Below are positions 1 through 12,938 of a DNA stretch of 64,000 nt, in pieces; the first letter of the stretch is position 1, and the number at the start of each line of letters is the position of its first letter. A program made the translations under genes and the position numbers. Where the stretch lies: positions 24,909,489-24,973,488 of the forward strand of contig NC_026655.2 of the NCBI RefSeq assembly GCF_000004075.3, in the 5' to 3' direction. Under the pieces are notes generated by a model. The model was given only the letters and a program-made list of their open reading frames with translations, was not told where the DNA came from and did not search any database. Origin of the DNA: Cucumis sativus (lineage: Eukaryota; Streptophyta; Magnoliopsida; Cucurbitales; Cucurbitaceae).

Positions 1-619
1 GCAATTTTTTTATATATAGAGAAACTAGATAACAAGAGATTTTTTAAAATGGAAAAGAGCATGTATCCAGAACGAGCAAGAAAATCACAATGCACTTTGG
101 TAATTGTATACGGATCTCAAGCATTCAGGATGGATAAAATTCGATATCGTGAGTTATGAAATGTGTGCAAAATGTTTGTTATCATAATTTTCAAAATCCA
201 AATCATTTACTGCAACCGCAGCTCATACGACAAAGTAACTTAGGAGGGCAGCAGATTATTCAAAGACTTAAGAATGATTTTTTACTCTATTGGTCACTAT
301 TCTGTAGAATGTCTCACTATAACTTCAACAAGGAAAATTTGGGATAAAACAAATCAACATATACATAACTTTGTTAAATTCCTCATCACTTCGAAAGCAA
401 ACTTATCTATAAAATTTCCGTACCCTTTTCGAGGGGGAAAAAATCTGGTCAACGCGACTATGAATACCGAAAAATCAATGCTACACGACCTCAATTCATG
501 ATCTTCTCAGCTGAGACCAGGCCAGGCTGATTTGATTACCAATTTGGATGAACCGTGGGAAGAATTTGATGATACACCTATCAGCAAACCGGCAATACAA
601 CCACAATCTTGTCAAAATT
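1..619. other. 3' flank of the kinase gene
   Basis: This stretch lies downstream of the kinase stop codon on the minus strand and should hold its 3' UTR and poly(A) region. Short open frames at 156-501 show no family resemblance and no splice context. I see no other gene here. Confidence 0.5.
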
Positions 620-3600
620 TTAGACCATGATTTTCTTGCCTTTACCTCCTACATGCTTCTTCTGTCTATGAGGAGCATCAGTGCCAGCACCCGGGACTAG
701 TGGACCAGACCAAGCTTGGATTGGTTCCTTAGAATAAGTGAATAACGTCGAGCTGAACGGTATGTCGGGAGGAACACCAGCTGGGTCGATATGACGTGAA
801 TATCCTAGCGTAAAGCCAAGCGCTCCATCTTGGTGTGGTGGGGGGAACTTTTCACTTTTGCTCTTTGCATTAGCATGTGTAATTAAGCGCCTTCTCTGTT
901 TGAAGATAAAACAATTTCAACAGCTTAACACTTTATGAATCAATGAAAATGATATAATCAACTGTGTATAGCTGACTGTCTATGATCTTGAACTTAGCAA
1001 AGTAATATTTACGTCAATATTTGTTTGTATTTCGGCATTGGCTTCGGGAGCTGGAATAGCCCTAACACGTGTGCGTGTTTTCTTTGCTCCATCTCCTTGA
1101 GCTTTACTAGCTGCTCTTAATCTGCAAAATGGATATAGAATGATGATCAACAAAAACACAAAAAACACTCACAAAGCAAACCCACAGAGGAGTAAGAATA
1201 ATAACAACCACCAATCCGAGCTTTGTCAAAACAAAAATTAATAGACCTCTTAGTAGTCCTATATACAATTGAACAGAATTTGAGTACTAATGTTCAAATG
1301 CCACTCAAGTAATCAACCCAGGACACGTTCTTCTGCAATGGAATCTTCATTTTTGTTTTCTTTTCCTAATGGTGGTAACAGCACCGATAGATAAAATTAT
1401 AAAACTATAAAATGGACTGTCTGGTCGTAAACATATCTGTCATGTAACACCCATCACCCATGTACAGGCATTTAGAAAAGTTGGTTTCCACATTACAGTT
1501 TGACAAAATTTGTAAACCAAAACTGCCTTGGTTGAACTCTATTTTGGTGAGTTTAGTTGATTTCCATTTAAAAAGAAAAGAAAAATCAGATGATCAGTTG
1601 GGTTTCCTTTGGATCTTAGCTCTAAGTCCCCTTTCTAAATTATTTTTCCCAATGTGCATACAAATTATAATAAGTTCTCATAGTTAAAAAAAAATTGATC
1701 TGCTTAGTGAATAGTTATGTATTCTTAACTAGATGATCAGAGGGAGAGGGAGAGGGAGAGTGAACTCTTAACTTTAAGAAAAAGTAACAAAAAATTTCGA
1801 TCTCTTACATTTGATGGTTAAATCAATTTAATACTTGAGCTTTCAGTTTTAAAATGGCCCACCCACCCAACCAAATCTTTTAACCCAGTTGCTTTTGTTC
1901 TTGGCGGGAGCTCTTGCGCCAACTCTTACCAATTTCAAACTAAATCATCTAATGAGCACCACATCAGCATCTAACCTTCCAAAACTAAATAAACACAATT
2001 CTCAAAATTCAGATTATATTTGTAAATTCAAAACTAGAACAGAGAAAACAGGTATCTTCAGCTCCTTTACCGGTAACAAATCAAATTAAGAATTCAAGAA
2101 TATAACAGAAAACTTTAAAACTTCAAGAAGTAAATAAACAGAATCCTCAAAGTTAAGGCATTATACTTGTAAATTAAACCAAAACTAAAAACAGAAAAAA
2201 CAGGTCTCTTCAGCTCAACTACCATTGCAACAAGCCAATTGTATTCTAATGATCAAGTATTTTAAAAGATAAAAACAAATGTTTGGAAATCAACCTCAAC
2301 CTCACGAAAAAAGCTTGCGCAAATGTCTCAGTGCCTCTCAAAATAAACCAGGCATATACTGAACAGAAACTGAAATTAAGGCATTCATACCTTCGAGCTT
2401 CGTCATCCCGTCTTCTAGCATCCATCTCCTTACTGGGAGGATATTTTGGAAGGTTGGAGGGTTTGCAGGCTAAAGGTTCTGTCATGAAGAACTGTATTGC
2501 AATGGACAAAGTTTAAAAAATATACAGAAAGAAATGTGACATAATGGCCCATTATAGTAGTCAAAGAAAGTGAGAATGTAAAATCTGTTATAACCCAAAT
2601 GGTTATAGTTTCCCTGATTAAAACTACCTTAGAAGTTGGAAAAAATAAGCTTAGACGATTGCATTGCAAAGAATAAAAAACCTAACAGAATTGTAATGGT
2701 TAAGAAATACCAAACTAAAACAGATATAGGTTATAGACCAAGTAGTAAGTGGTTCAGATAAAAGTTGAGACACCAACCAGATGAGTTGCAAAACTACCCA
2801 ACCGAGCAGTATGAACCAAGAGGAGACTAAAGTAAGAAGAAAGCAAAATGAAGACAAAAGGAGAGAGGGTCAACATGACAAATTCCACAAGATGGAATGG
2901 TTTTGCCTTTAGGTACCATGACTAATGATAGAATAATTAGCACTATAGATGCACTCCCGAATCCATTTCCATCAAGTAGTACTAAAGCCTTTAGCTTTAA
3001 GAACTGCACTTAAAGCCTCTTCAAGATCTAATATGAGAACCACCCCTCACTCTCATTTTCCACAAGGAGGCATCCAGAATTTATATTAGCAACAAAAGCA
3101 AGTTGGATTTTTGCAATTATAGAAAGTAGCACAAGTTTCAGCCAACTAGATAGGACTCAAGCAATAATCTTATATGCACATGGAATGAAACTGATCAGGT
3201 GGTAATCAACAACTGATAAGGAAATATGGAACCAGGGGGTGAAGGTGAGTAAATGGTAGGGTAGCAATCAAAGAAGGGTGATGATCAATTAGGAGAGACG
3301 AGAGAATGCCCAAGGCTTGGTGGACAACAAAAGGTTCTTCACTAAGGTTTACAGTATTGGATGGCTGGCCAGTGAGTTCTTCATCAAAGGTGGATGAGGC
3401 AAAAGCAGATTAAGCTCTGGTGAGAGTGAATGGTGGATGGGATGAAGAGATAAGCTCAAGTATCAGAGCCAACATGGGCTGAGGTGGAGCCTTTGGATCC
3501 AATTTGGAGGTTTGTGAAACCTCGTGTAAAGTAATATGGAAGAGAGAAAACAGAGGAAGGAAAGTCTAGTGTAGAAGATTTGGTGGGGTCGTAAGCTATT

Positions 3601-6600
3601 TCATATTATTACAGTTATATTATTGTAAATATATTAGTCATGTCCTTTATGTGTGTGTGTGTGTGTGTGTGTGTGTTTGGCTTTCTCTTACTTAGTTTCT
3701 TTCTTGTTTTGAAAAAAAGCAAAAACAACATTTCTTATTAATGAAATGAAAAGAGACTAGTGCTTGAAAACAACTATTTTTTCTCTTTTTTCTTTTCTCT
3801 CTCTTCTTTCTCCTCTTCCATCTTCCTCTTTCCCTTCCTCCCTACACTGTGTCGCCACACTTCTTCCTCTTTTAGGAGAAAGAAGGGAACCAACAGTGGG
3901 AGAATAAGAAAGAAAAGGGGATAGAGGGAGATGAATAGAGAGAGAAAAGAAAAAAAAGGAAAACAATATTTTAGTTTAAAAATTAATTAAAAATATGTAA
4001 TGCTACCGAAAAAAAAAAAACTAATGAAAATGATCAAATAAACCATATCTTCATACCTTAGAAGTTAAAATGCTAAGTTTGAAAACTCGTACACCTAGAT
4101 GCTTACCAAACAAAACCTCAAGGACGGAATAATTGTTATATTTTTCTTTTGAAAAGGATATGAGTCTCACTATCATTAATATATAGAAAAATTGAGAGAC
4201 AAACCTCAATAGACTGAATAAGTGTTATAAATAAAGCAGTTTACCAAGGGTAGATTGAATTAGAAAACCTGGCTCATTTGACCCAAAAAAGACCCTCTTT
4301 CAAGAAGGAAGCTGGTTTTGTACCATTCTGCAATAGTCTAAAACAACTAGTCTAGGATTTTATGACCCAAAGGAAGATCTAACTGAGTCATTAACAAGAG
4401 AACGGTATCACACCCCACACCAAATAAGTCCATCCACATTTTCAGTACTGCAGTCACACTTACTCTCAGTTGACTCTACGACTAATGACGAACTCAGACG
4501 TGTAAAATATTGCTTGAATAGATCTTTTATGTTCCAACATCATGCAACGGTCTTCCCTACTAAAGAACGGATGTAATAATCCTCCCTCAAAAGACTTAAG
4601 AAGATAGTGTCTGTATGTCAGAAGGACAACAAGTCTCCTCGCATGAAAAGACATTTAAATAAACCTTTCACTAGTAAGAAGAATACCCACCACCATAAGA
4701 AAGGAAAATGAGAAAAAAGGTCACTTGGCCTAATGCCGATGTGAGTTAAAATCCCTTACACCAATCATTAACATCTTTTACACCAATCAAATGTGTGTTC
4801 GTCTGTAAAAAACGAACTTTCATCAAGAAAAAATGAAAGAATACAAGGATACAAAAAATATTTTTTTGCTAAGAAACCCCACAAAAGGGAGCACCCTAGA
4901 GAGGGGTCTCCGACCTAACAAATAATTTTAAAAAAGTACCTGTCATCAACGCCCAGAGAAAAACATTAAAACTGACAAGGGACCAAACAATAAAAGGTTC
5001 TGTCTTAACCCCCTCCTCCTCCTCAATAAAAAAACCCTCCCTCAAACAAGAAATGGAGGAGTAACTCCTTGATCGATGATCATATCACTAAGAGCTCTAT
5101 GAAATGAAACCCTACTTGAATATCAAACACCTAAAAAACTATACCTTCTTCAGGACTTCACCTTCCAAAGAACTGAAAAACCCAACTCTATAAAAGGAAG
5201 AATCCAACAAGTAATGAAAGAAAGATTTGCAAGAGATCCCATCAGAAAGGTTAAGACTCCAAAAATGGATATCCCTTCTCCTTTGCCTAAACTTAACATC
5301 TCCAAATAAAGAAAGGAGGGTCATGACCTTCATCATTTCCCTACTGGACAGGCAATGGAAACCAAACGAAAAAAGGTACAAGCTCCCCAAAAAGTAACAT
5401 AAAATCAGCAACATGGAAAGATGATAAAAGATGACAAAATGCATTTTTTTATAACAAAATTTTTATTAAGATTGAAAAAATACAAAGGCATACGAAAAAG
5501 CAAGCCCATAAAGGAGGCCCAACTAAAAGAATGGGCTCTAGCTATACAAACTAGATCCTATAATTACAAGAACAACGAAAAGAAAATCCACAAAAAGAGC
5601 ATTGATCTAATAAGGGGGCTCCAATCCAAAAGAAAACACCTAACTAATAATGACAAAAGGATTTTGAAGCAAACGCCTATAAAGATGTGTTGTATCTAAT
5701 GTTATCCCCATTTACTTTTCCAAGTCCTCACAGCCTCTCTAGAAGGTCTAATGTTTTTCTAAAGCCAAATAACCCATAACACCATGAAGAAACAAGCCTG
5801 CCAAAGAACTCTACCCATGGAAAGGGAGGGAACAACACAACCTCCTTAATCATCATCTAACAATCTTTGCTACGAGCCAAAGAAACCCCAAAGGACACCA
5901 GAAAGCACACCCAAATCGGCTGCACATACTGGGAAGGGGAACACGCTTCATTAATAGGAATCGTTTTAAAGAAAATCTTCTTCATGCTATCGATAATTTA
6001 GATTATCAAAATAAAACAATAGTAGTAAAATTAGACTGGTAAGTATATTGAATTCAACAAAGCTTCATATTTGATTTGAATGCAGTAATAAATGATAAAA
6101 AAAACATGTGAATGTGACACGTGCTTGTGCTTTTTATAGTTGGTCACAAGTTTGTTTACAGAAGAATATATATATCTAATAAGCCATGAAAATTTCACAT
6201 CAAACATTAATTTCATTTGAAAAGATAGAAATATTTTATAACTTAAACTTATGCACTTGATATGTGTCTTAATGTTTAAAATAAAAGGACTATATACCCT
6301 GTCTTAATGTTTACAATAAAAGGACTTAATACCCTAACTTAATGAACGAAAAGGATTTTCATTCTCCATGAAAGAAAATGACTTAATACACCGTCCTATT
6401 AAAACTAAACCAGATGAGGCACAGAAGCAACAACATTCGGTCTGATTGGTAGGTATAGAGTGGAAGATCGAGATTTATAATAAATGAAACCATATCATTT
6501 GAAACAGATGATTGAAAGAAGTGAAAATCATACCAGAGATGAGAAATGTATTATGATAAATTTTTAGCTCACCTCGCTATTTAATGCATCTGTTGCTGTC

Positions 6601-9103
6601 TTTCGTTCTGCTGGATCAATTGCAAGAAGCGTTTCTATAAGGGGCAGAGAAGATGGGGGAAAATCTTTAAATGTCTCTTTTATACATCTCTTATAAGGGT
6701 CTCTGGGCTTAAATAAGGTTGCATTTGGAAGTTTTGCTCTTTTCCAATATTCATCTGAAGGGGAGCCACAAAGCTTGTATATCTTGTGTAGTTGCTCTAC
6801 CTGGGTGAGCAGAAGTGTGATTAGCACGCACAGCCGATAGAGAAGGTTAGAAAGAATTTTCTTTTCACGTAAGAAACAACTTCACAGATGGTATGACATT
6901 AAAAGAGGAGGATAACCTAAAAGGCTAGAAAGATTAAAGTTAATGAAAACGAGAACGACCTATATTATAGTTAAAAGTTAAAACCATGCCAAGGATCCTG
7001 AACTATTTTGAAACGTTTTAGCTCTCATGAAAATAGATGAAAGCTGTTTAAAAATTGAAATATTTACACAGTGATTAAAAGATAGTACAGAAGAATCTAG
7101 TAGAAGCAGCAAGACAATCGGTGAGACATATATATGTTAACTAACCACATTCATCAATTTGACAAAAGATACCTATAAAAGACTGAAAGGCTCATGCAAT
7201 ATACAAGGGACCTGATCACTAAAACCAAAGCCAATATGGTGATAGTAACGTAAAGATACCATGCACCTTAAAGCAAGGTACACAACCAGAGAAGAATTCC
7301 TACCACTAAAATGAAAACTGGAGATAAAATGACCCATAAAAGGCATAACTTTTCATATTTTGCCTGATATTACATCATGCTTTCCCATGATGATCCATAA
7401 GGGATAATACAGTAATTCAGGCTCTCAACACCTTTACATAATGCAATTTCGTATGGCCACTGAAAGTCATAATGGTGCTAAAGACAATTTAACAAAACAA
7501 TAGGTAATGGTATGATGCATAAATTCCTAAAATTGTTGCATGTTTTCAATTGTAAAAAGTGATTAATAATTATTTCATCTTAATAGTGGTTAGAGAGGTA
7601 GTAATTCAGTAAAGGTGCATCTCTTAGGAAAGCAGTAGTTGAACGGAGAACACAATCTTCAAACTGTGATCTTTCATCCTTTAAATTCTGATTTATGCTA
7701 GTTTTGAACTTAACAGACATTCAGTTATCTAAAGTTGGAGTGTTAATATAATAGAGCTGCCAAAGACTGCCTTTCTTTGTTACGAGTCCCGTGATTCTTT
7801 AGTTTAAATTAATCACAATAGAGCTTCCAAAATAAACTTTTTCCATCATGATTCTCCTACAGAAAGAAAGCAATTACCTCTGTACGACCTGGCATAATAG
7901 GCCTCCCAGCTAATAACTCTGCCAGTATACACCCAGCACTCCAGAGGTCTACACCTACTCCATAATCAGTTGCTCCAAGAAGAAGTTCAGGAGGTCGATA
8001 CCATAAGGTAACCACCCGACTAGTCATAGGGTGCTTGTGATTTGGATCAAAGAAAGAAGCCAATCCAAAGTCAGCAATCTTAAGCACTCCTCCACTATCA
8101 ATGAGAAGATTAGATCCTTTAATGTCACGGTGAAGCACCCGGCGATTATGACAGTGTTCCAATCCAGATAACAGTTGTTGCATAAAACATTTAACCTATA
8201 AATATGCACGTTTTCACCAAAAGAATTATTGTTCAGTTTTTGTCCAATATTCAGTTAGGATATGAAAAAATGAAAGACACAATATGCTAACCTGAGATTC
8301 AGTAAATTTGATTGATGGATTCGCAGCAAGACCTGCTAAATCATGTTCCATGTACTCAAACACCAAGTATAAACTACATGACATCCGTGATGTAACCAAC
8401 CCTTCTAATTTCACAACATTGTTATGATTTAATCTCCTAAGGATGAGAATCTCTCTAGCCATAAATTTCACACTTTCAGGTTCCAGATTGTCAAATCGAA
8501 CCTTCTTCAGTGCAACAATTTTACCTGTAAGTATATCTTTAGCTTTATACACATTGCTATACGTTCCTTGTCCAATCTAACACCAAAACAATTACGTTAG
8601 AAGCATGTAAGCTGGTGAAGTGTAGAAAGTTAAAGAACAAACACAAGAATGCATTACAGGAGAATCCTATTATACAACAAATCAAACTGAAACTACAGCG
8701 AATCTTACTTAGTCGAGTGCCCCACCTTATCAATCTTTTCAAATGTATCAGCCTTCCGAGGAATCCAACCATTGAGAGCCTCTCCGCAAACAGCTGTGAG
8801 CCAAGAAGGCCATCCAGCAGCAACTTGCTCTCCCTGGGAATGGTTTGGCAAGTTAGTTGGCCTCGGAACCTTCCTCGACTTTCTCCGTTCAGCTCGTGGG
8901 CGATCCTGAACCACATCAGCCTTCTGTTCCTCTTCCTTGTTCACGTTTACATGCTCCTCTACATTAACACTCACACGTTCTACTTCTTTCTCCTGAACAA
9001 TCTCGCCTTGGACACGAGACTCAGTAATTTGATTCCTCTTCCCCTTATCTACAGGGGCTTCTACACTTCTAGAAGACGCCTCTCGGCTAACCAAACACCC
9101 CAT
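620..9103 (-). CDS. CDK-like Ser/Thr protein kinase, seven coding exons
   Basis: Exons in transcription order are 9103-8726, 8576-8292, 8195-7878, 6800-6573, 2491-2391, 1121-1013 and 895-620. They join in frame to 564 aa. The start MGCLVSRE carries Gly2/Cys3, the usual N-myristoylation/palmitoylation signal of this plant family (At1g54610/At5g50860/IBS1 type), so the enzyme is probably membrane-associated. The glycine loop GQGTYSNVY is near residues 128-136, the ATP-binding lysine near 150, HRDIKGSN at 243-250 and DFG at 263-265, followed by TLWYRPPELLLG. The C-terminal tail reads RRRLITHANAKSKSEKF and then FPPPHQDG, a block I recall from the family. All key catalytic residues are present. 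Intron 4 is about 4.1 kb and holds transposon relics. A donor near 9362 suggests an extra intron in the 5' UTR. Cyclin dependence is not shown by the sequence. The substrate is unknown. Confidence 0.93.
3651..3676. repeat. (GT)13 microsatellite
   Basis: An uninterrupted GT dinucleotide run lies inside kinase intron 4. Runs of this length usually vary between individuals. Confidence 0.95.
4826..5444 (-). mobile_element. 5'-truncated LINE relic
   Basis: A minus-strand open stretch (5139-5444) contains a motif starting WSLN near 5261 and continuing SCKSFFHYLLDSS. Nearly the same motif occurs on the plus strand at 62691, so the two are copies of one coding repeat. The layout resembles the region just before the zinc-binding end of plant LINE reverse transcriptases. 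Below it, towards 4826, lies a tail with A-rich sequence in the antisense sense. The reading frame is broken by stops, so the copy is dead. Assignment to LINEs is from memory of plant LINE proteins. Confidence 0.6.
5445..6000 (-). mobile_element. Second LINE-like 3' end, degenerate
   Basis: The start (about 5445-5540) repeats the tail pattern seen at 4826: a T-rich stretch, then a block similar to gaaaaaatacaaaggcat. This suggests a second antisense 3' end abutting the first relic. Sequence up to about 6000 is unlike the flanking intron but has no long frame. The right boundary is uncertain. Confidence 0.4.
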
Positions 9104-10871
9104 TTCTCAATTCTAAACGTCATCTCCCACCATAGCAACCAACAGAAGCAGTTCACTCATAGATTTTCTCACTACAAATCCAGCAAAAAAAAAAAAAAAA
9201 AAAAACAGTAGACATAAATTTCCAAGTAAATTAACAAAATAAAAATAAAAACCCACCAAAACCAAAGCCCCCACAAATCAATCAGACATAAGAATCCCAT
9301 ATGATAATCAAAACCCAATACTCAAAACTCAAAACAAAACACGAAATCAGCATAAGACTTACCCAGAACAAGGAAGCGTGAAAAACCCATCAAAGAAAAC
9401 GATCGAAGGGAAAGCAAAAGAGGGAAATTGGGGTGAAATCAAAGTTGAAAAGGAGCAGAAAAAAAGGGAAATGTTGGGAATGAAATGAAGTGATGAATCA
9501 TCATCATAATTGTAGGATTGTTTGCGGTTGAGTGTCGTGGTGGTTGTGGGCTCTGTTGGGCTGTCTACGAGTAAGTTGAAAGAGCCAATAAGAAGAGTGA
9601 AGATCTGCTTCCGCGATTCAGAAAGTCAGCCTCAAATCCAAATCTGGAATTTCTCTCTCTCTCCCTCTCTCTTCTCTCTCTACTGTCAATTGAGAAAGAA
9701 AAAAGCTTTGAGATCCTTAAGCTCCAAAATGTTGCATTTTATTATTATTATTTCCTTTTTCCTTAGTTTAGAGTTCTTCTCGCCCTTCAAATATCAACAG
9801 TTTAACTTTACTTTACACTTTTGGAATCAATCCTTCTTCATATGTGTCATGTAATCTTTTCAGAAAAATTAATTTCTAACAGTCTCAATTTGGTAAGCTG
9901 TCTGGAACTTCTTTTTTTTTTATTTTACATTAGATAGAGTGGGGATCAGTAGTCCTATGACCTACTGCTTCATTGTACATACTTGATACCTTTTGTTCAA
10001 GTATATATATTTTTCTTATTCGCTTTTTAATACAACTAAAAGGTAAGAGATTAAATTTTCAACGGTTAAGAACGGAGACCCTGAAAATACCACAAGTCAA
10101 GTTCATTTTGGTTTTTAGACTAAATTGATATGTTGGCTTTTTACTATTTTGAAAACGTTGCGGTGAGACCCTGAAAATACCACAAGTCAAGTTCATTTTG
10201 GTTTTTAGACTAAATTGATATGTTGGCTTTTTACTATTTTGAAAACGTTGCGGTGTTGACAAAATCTAAAACAAGAAGACTCAACTAAAGATGTTTTTAT
10301 AATATTTTTGGAAGTCTTTTAACGTTCTGTTTTACAAATTACAAGTCATTACCTTTTCTATATTGTTTGAAAATGACATCAAGCAAATTTTAATTATGAC
10401 TGTGGATAGTTATAGTATGTTTTAGTTATGTAAATTTTAATTATACCTTTCCTGCATTGAAATTTTCATTTTAACCCTTAACTATTGAAATTGTTTTAAG
10501 ACAATTATTTCACTGACTTTCCTATTGAAAAGGAAGATAAGAAGGGGAAAGGATATGAAGTCTTTACCACACATAGCATCAAGTGAGGAAGTAGAAGTTG
10601 GAAAATATGGAGTAATGAATTAACTCCTTGTTTGGTTCAATTAGTTTGTGGCTTCTATCACTAGTGAAGCGATTTGGTATTAGTTTCAATGTTTGGAAAT
10701 GATATAAAGAGTTATGCAATTTAAAAACCAATAAAATATGAGAAGCCAATCCGTATTAAGTTAGTAATGAACAAAATATGACACAACAGATGGCCATCTT
10801 GAACTCCCAAGCATTTGCTTGATGACACCCAACATGGCTGCAAATTCTCCCTATTGCACAAAGCATATAGA
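9104..10871. other. Kinase 5' UTR/promoter and spacer to the PPR gene
   Basis: Minus-strand leader sequence of the kinase probably occupies about 9104-9700. It contains a poly(A) run on the plus strand (about 9183-9205), a possible leader intron with its donor near 9362, and a CT-rich tract at about 9648-9682. The rest, to 10871, is AT-rich spacer that holds the 90 bp tandem duplication. No gene is supported. Confidence 0.6.
10075..10254. repeat. Exact tandem duplication, 2 x 90 bp
   Basis: Units 10075-10164 and 10165-10254 are identical at every base by eye; each starts gagaccctgaaaatac and ends gttgcggt. The unit is a multiple of three and carries no stop in one minus-strand frame, so it doubles a 30-residue block in a 67-codon frame (10059-10262). 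That frame has no recognisable domain, and the divisibility may be chance. Perfect identity implies a recent event. Confidence 0.97.
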
Positions 10872-12938
10872 CTAAATATTTACTTCAATTGAGCTATATC
10901 CTGGAATCTTTTTAATTTCTTGCTCCATCATGAGACCTCGAACGTACTTTACCGAATCCCATCGACTTGCTTTGGCGTATATATTCGACAAGGTAATGTA
11001 GATACTTGGATTTCTAGACTCCAATGAGAGTAATCTGTCAGCAAGTTTTACCCCTAATTCAATGTCCTTGTGCAGAAGACATCCATTCAGTAGAGTTTCA
11101 AGTATGCCACTGGTTGGTGTGAAAGGCATTTGATTGATTAATTCTTCAGCTTGCCGAAGGCGACCTGCTCGACTTAGAAGATCGACAATACAAGCATAAA
11201 GTTTATCAGTAGGTGTGGTGTTATGATCTTTCACCATGTTTTGAAACAAAGCAATCCCCTCTTCCACTAGTCCTGAGTGGCTACAAGCCGATAGCAGAGA
11301 AACAAAGGTGCTCTCATTTGGTTGAAGTCCTTCTCGATTCATCCGATGGTAGACGCACAGTGCTTTATGCCCGAGACCGTGCATTCCATATCCCGAAATC
11401 ATAGAGTTATACAATATCACATCCTTGGGCGTAAGACCATACTTGAATACCATCTCAGCAGAGTTTATTTTGCTGCATTTTGCATACATATCAATTAGGG
11501 CCGTCATAACGACGACTTCAGAAGCAAAATGAAATCGAGTTAAGGTAGCATGTACGCTTCTCCCTTCACGTAACAAGCCTAGGAGTGTACAACAATAGAC
11601 TAAACTAACTAAGGTGAGAGCATTGAAAGTAACCCTTTCATTTTGCATCTGATCAAATAACTTCAAAGCATCTCTAGCATGCCCATTCTGTGCCAATCCC
11701 ACAAGCATGGCAGTCCATGAAATCACATTCTTATTTTTCATTCTTTCAAAAACGGAAGATGCGTAGGCCAGGGATCCACATTTAGCATATAAATCAACAA
11801 TTGCAGTAGGTAAAACCAAATTCAAATCAAGTCCCCTTCGATAGATGAAACCATGAAGAATCTTGCCACCATCCAAATCAGCCGTGCGAGAACAAAGCTG
11901 GATGAGGCTAACAACGGTACCTGAATCGAAACCTACATCATCCATAATCAACTTCTGAAAGAGTCGTAAAGTTTCAACAAGCAAACCATTTTGAACGTAT
12001 CCCGAAATCATAACATTCCATGAGACCAAATTCCTAGAGGGCATGTTCTCAAAAATCCATCGAGCACTTTCGACGTCACCTGATTTACAATACATATCAA
12101 TCAACGTGGTAAGCACTCTTGTATCACGACTCATTCCAAATCCAAGAACAAAGCCATGCATACATTTTCCAAACGTTAAATTCCTCATCTCCCCACAAGA
12201 CTGAATCAAGCTAATCATGGTCACAGCACTAGGCTCAATTTTATTATAAAGCATATCAAGAAAAAGATTATAGCCTTCACGAAACAAGCCTTCCTGCATA
12301 AACCCACCAATCATCACATTCCAACAAACAACATCTTTCTCAACCATTTGATGAAAAAAAAATTGTGCACACATAATATCACCAGTTTTCACCAAAAAAT
12401 TCAAAATAGAACTCCCCAAAAACCGACCTCCAGCCAATCCCTTACACACAGCTAATCCAATCACTTCCATCCCCATTTCATAATCCAATAAGAACATGCA
12501 TGCCTTAAGAGCAAAATTACAAGTATAACTATCGAATTCCAAATGACATCGACTCATCATCTTAAGCAGCTCGATACAGTCGTTATAACGCTCATTTTGC
12601 AGATACCCATTAACCATGGCATTGCAAAGAACAGTTTTTGGTTGAGGAATTTCATCAAACACTTTCCGAGCATTTTCCAAACAACCCAAACTCGAGTAAG
12701 CCGCAACAAGTTTTGCAACCAAAAATTGATCCCCATATATGGGATTTGTGATAATAATCTGGGCGTGTATGGATTTGACCGATAGAAGGTTATGGGAAAA
12801 TTCTTGGAGAAATGAGAGAAATGGTTGAAGAAGATTGGGTTGTGCATTGAAGAGGGCATTTTGTAAAGAGGATTTTGAGGTGTGTGAAATGAACCTTTTG
12901 AGAGGAAAACAAGGAAAGTGAAGGAAAGGCGGCATCAA
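10872..12938 (-). CDS. Pentatricopeptide repeat protein, PLS class, E subgroup
   Basis: This is an intronless 688-codon frame, typical of plant PPR genes. From about residue 60 onward it is a chain of PLS-type repeats with recurrent blocks such as DMYCKSGDVESARWIFENM, SWNVMISGYVQNG and DMYAKC. It closes with an E-type region (SNIYAKASRWDSVKYVRGLM, then KKIPGYSSIEVN). No DYW domain follows, so any C-to-U deamination would need a partner. The N-terminus is rich in Phe, Ser, Lys and Arg with few acidic residues, which fits import into mitochondria or plastids. Members of this class bind organellar RNA and usually specify C-to-U editing sites. A second ATG at 13014 in another frame overlaps the start and could act as an upstream ORF. 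The target RNA cannot be read from the sequence. Confidence 0.93.
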   Translation of the reverse strand: MMPPFLHFPCFPLKRFISHTSKSSLQNALFNAQPNLLQPFLSFLQEFSHNLLSVKSIHAQIIITNPIYGDQFLVAKLVAAYSSLGCLENARKVFDEIPQPKTVLCNAMVNGYLQNERYNDCIELLKMMSRCHLEFDSYTCNFALKACMFLLDYEMGMEVIGLAVCKGLAGGRFLGSSILNFLVKTGDIMCAQFFFHQMVEKDVVCWNVMIGGFMQEGLFREGYNLFLDMLYNKIEPSAVTMISLIQSCGEMRNLTFGKCMHGFVLGFGMSRDTRVLTTLIDMYCKSGDVESARWIFENMPSRNLVSWNVMISGYVQNGLLVETLRLFQKLIMDDVGFDSGTVVSLIQLCSRTADLDGGKILHGFIYRRGLDLNLVLPTAIVDLYAKCGSLAYASSVFERMKNKNVISWTAMLVGLAQNGHARDALKLFDQMQNERVTFNALTLVSLVYCCTLLGLLREGRSVHATLTRFHFASEVVVMTALIDMYAKCSKINSAEMVFKYGLTPKDVILYNSMISGYGMHGLGHKALCVYHRMNREGLQPNESTFVSLLSACSHSGLVEEGIALFQNMVKDHNTTPTDKLYACIVDLLSRAGRLRQAEELINQMPFTPTSGILETLLNGCLLHKDIELGVKLADRLLSLESRNPSIYITLSNIYAKASRWDSVKYVRGLMMEQEIKKIPGYSSIEVNI

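Larger units (their letters stand above)
2492..6572. other. Intron 4 of the kinase, repeat-rich
   Basis: This 4.08 kb intron separates the exon ending in ..NSE from the one starting FFMTEP. It contains a GT microsatellite (3651-3676), a CT/GA-rich block (about 3775-3955) and two 3' tails of LINE-like elements in antisense (from about 4826 and 5445). I see no nested intact gene. Confidence 0.75.

Noticed and set aside
8615-9211. 198-codon plus-strand frame
   Set aside because: It is the antisense of kinase exon 1 and its leader. The minus strand encodes conserved protein.
9522-9854. 110-codon plus-strand frame upstream of the kinase
   Set aside because: It covers the CT-rich leader/promoter of the kinase on the opposite strand; no domain or splice support.
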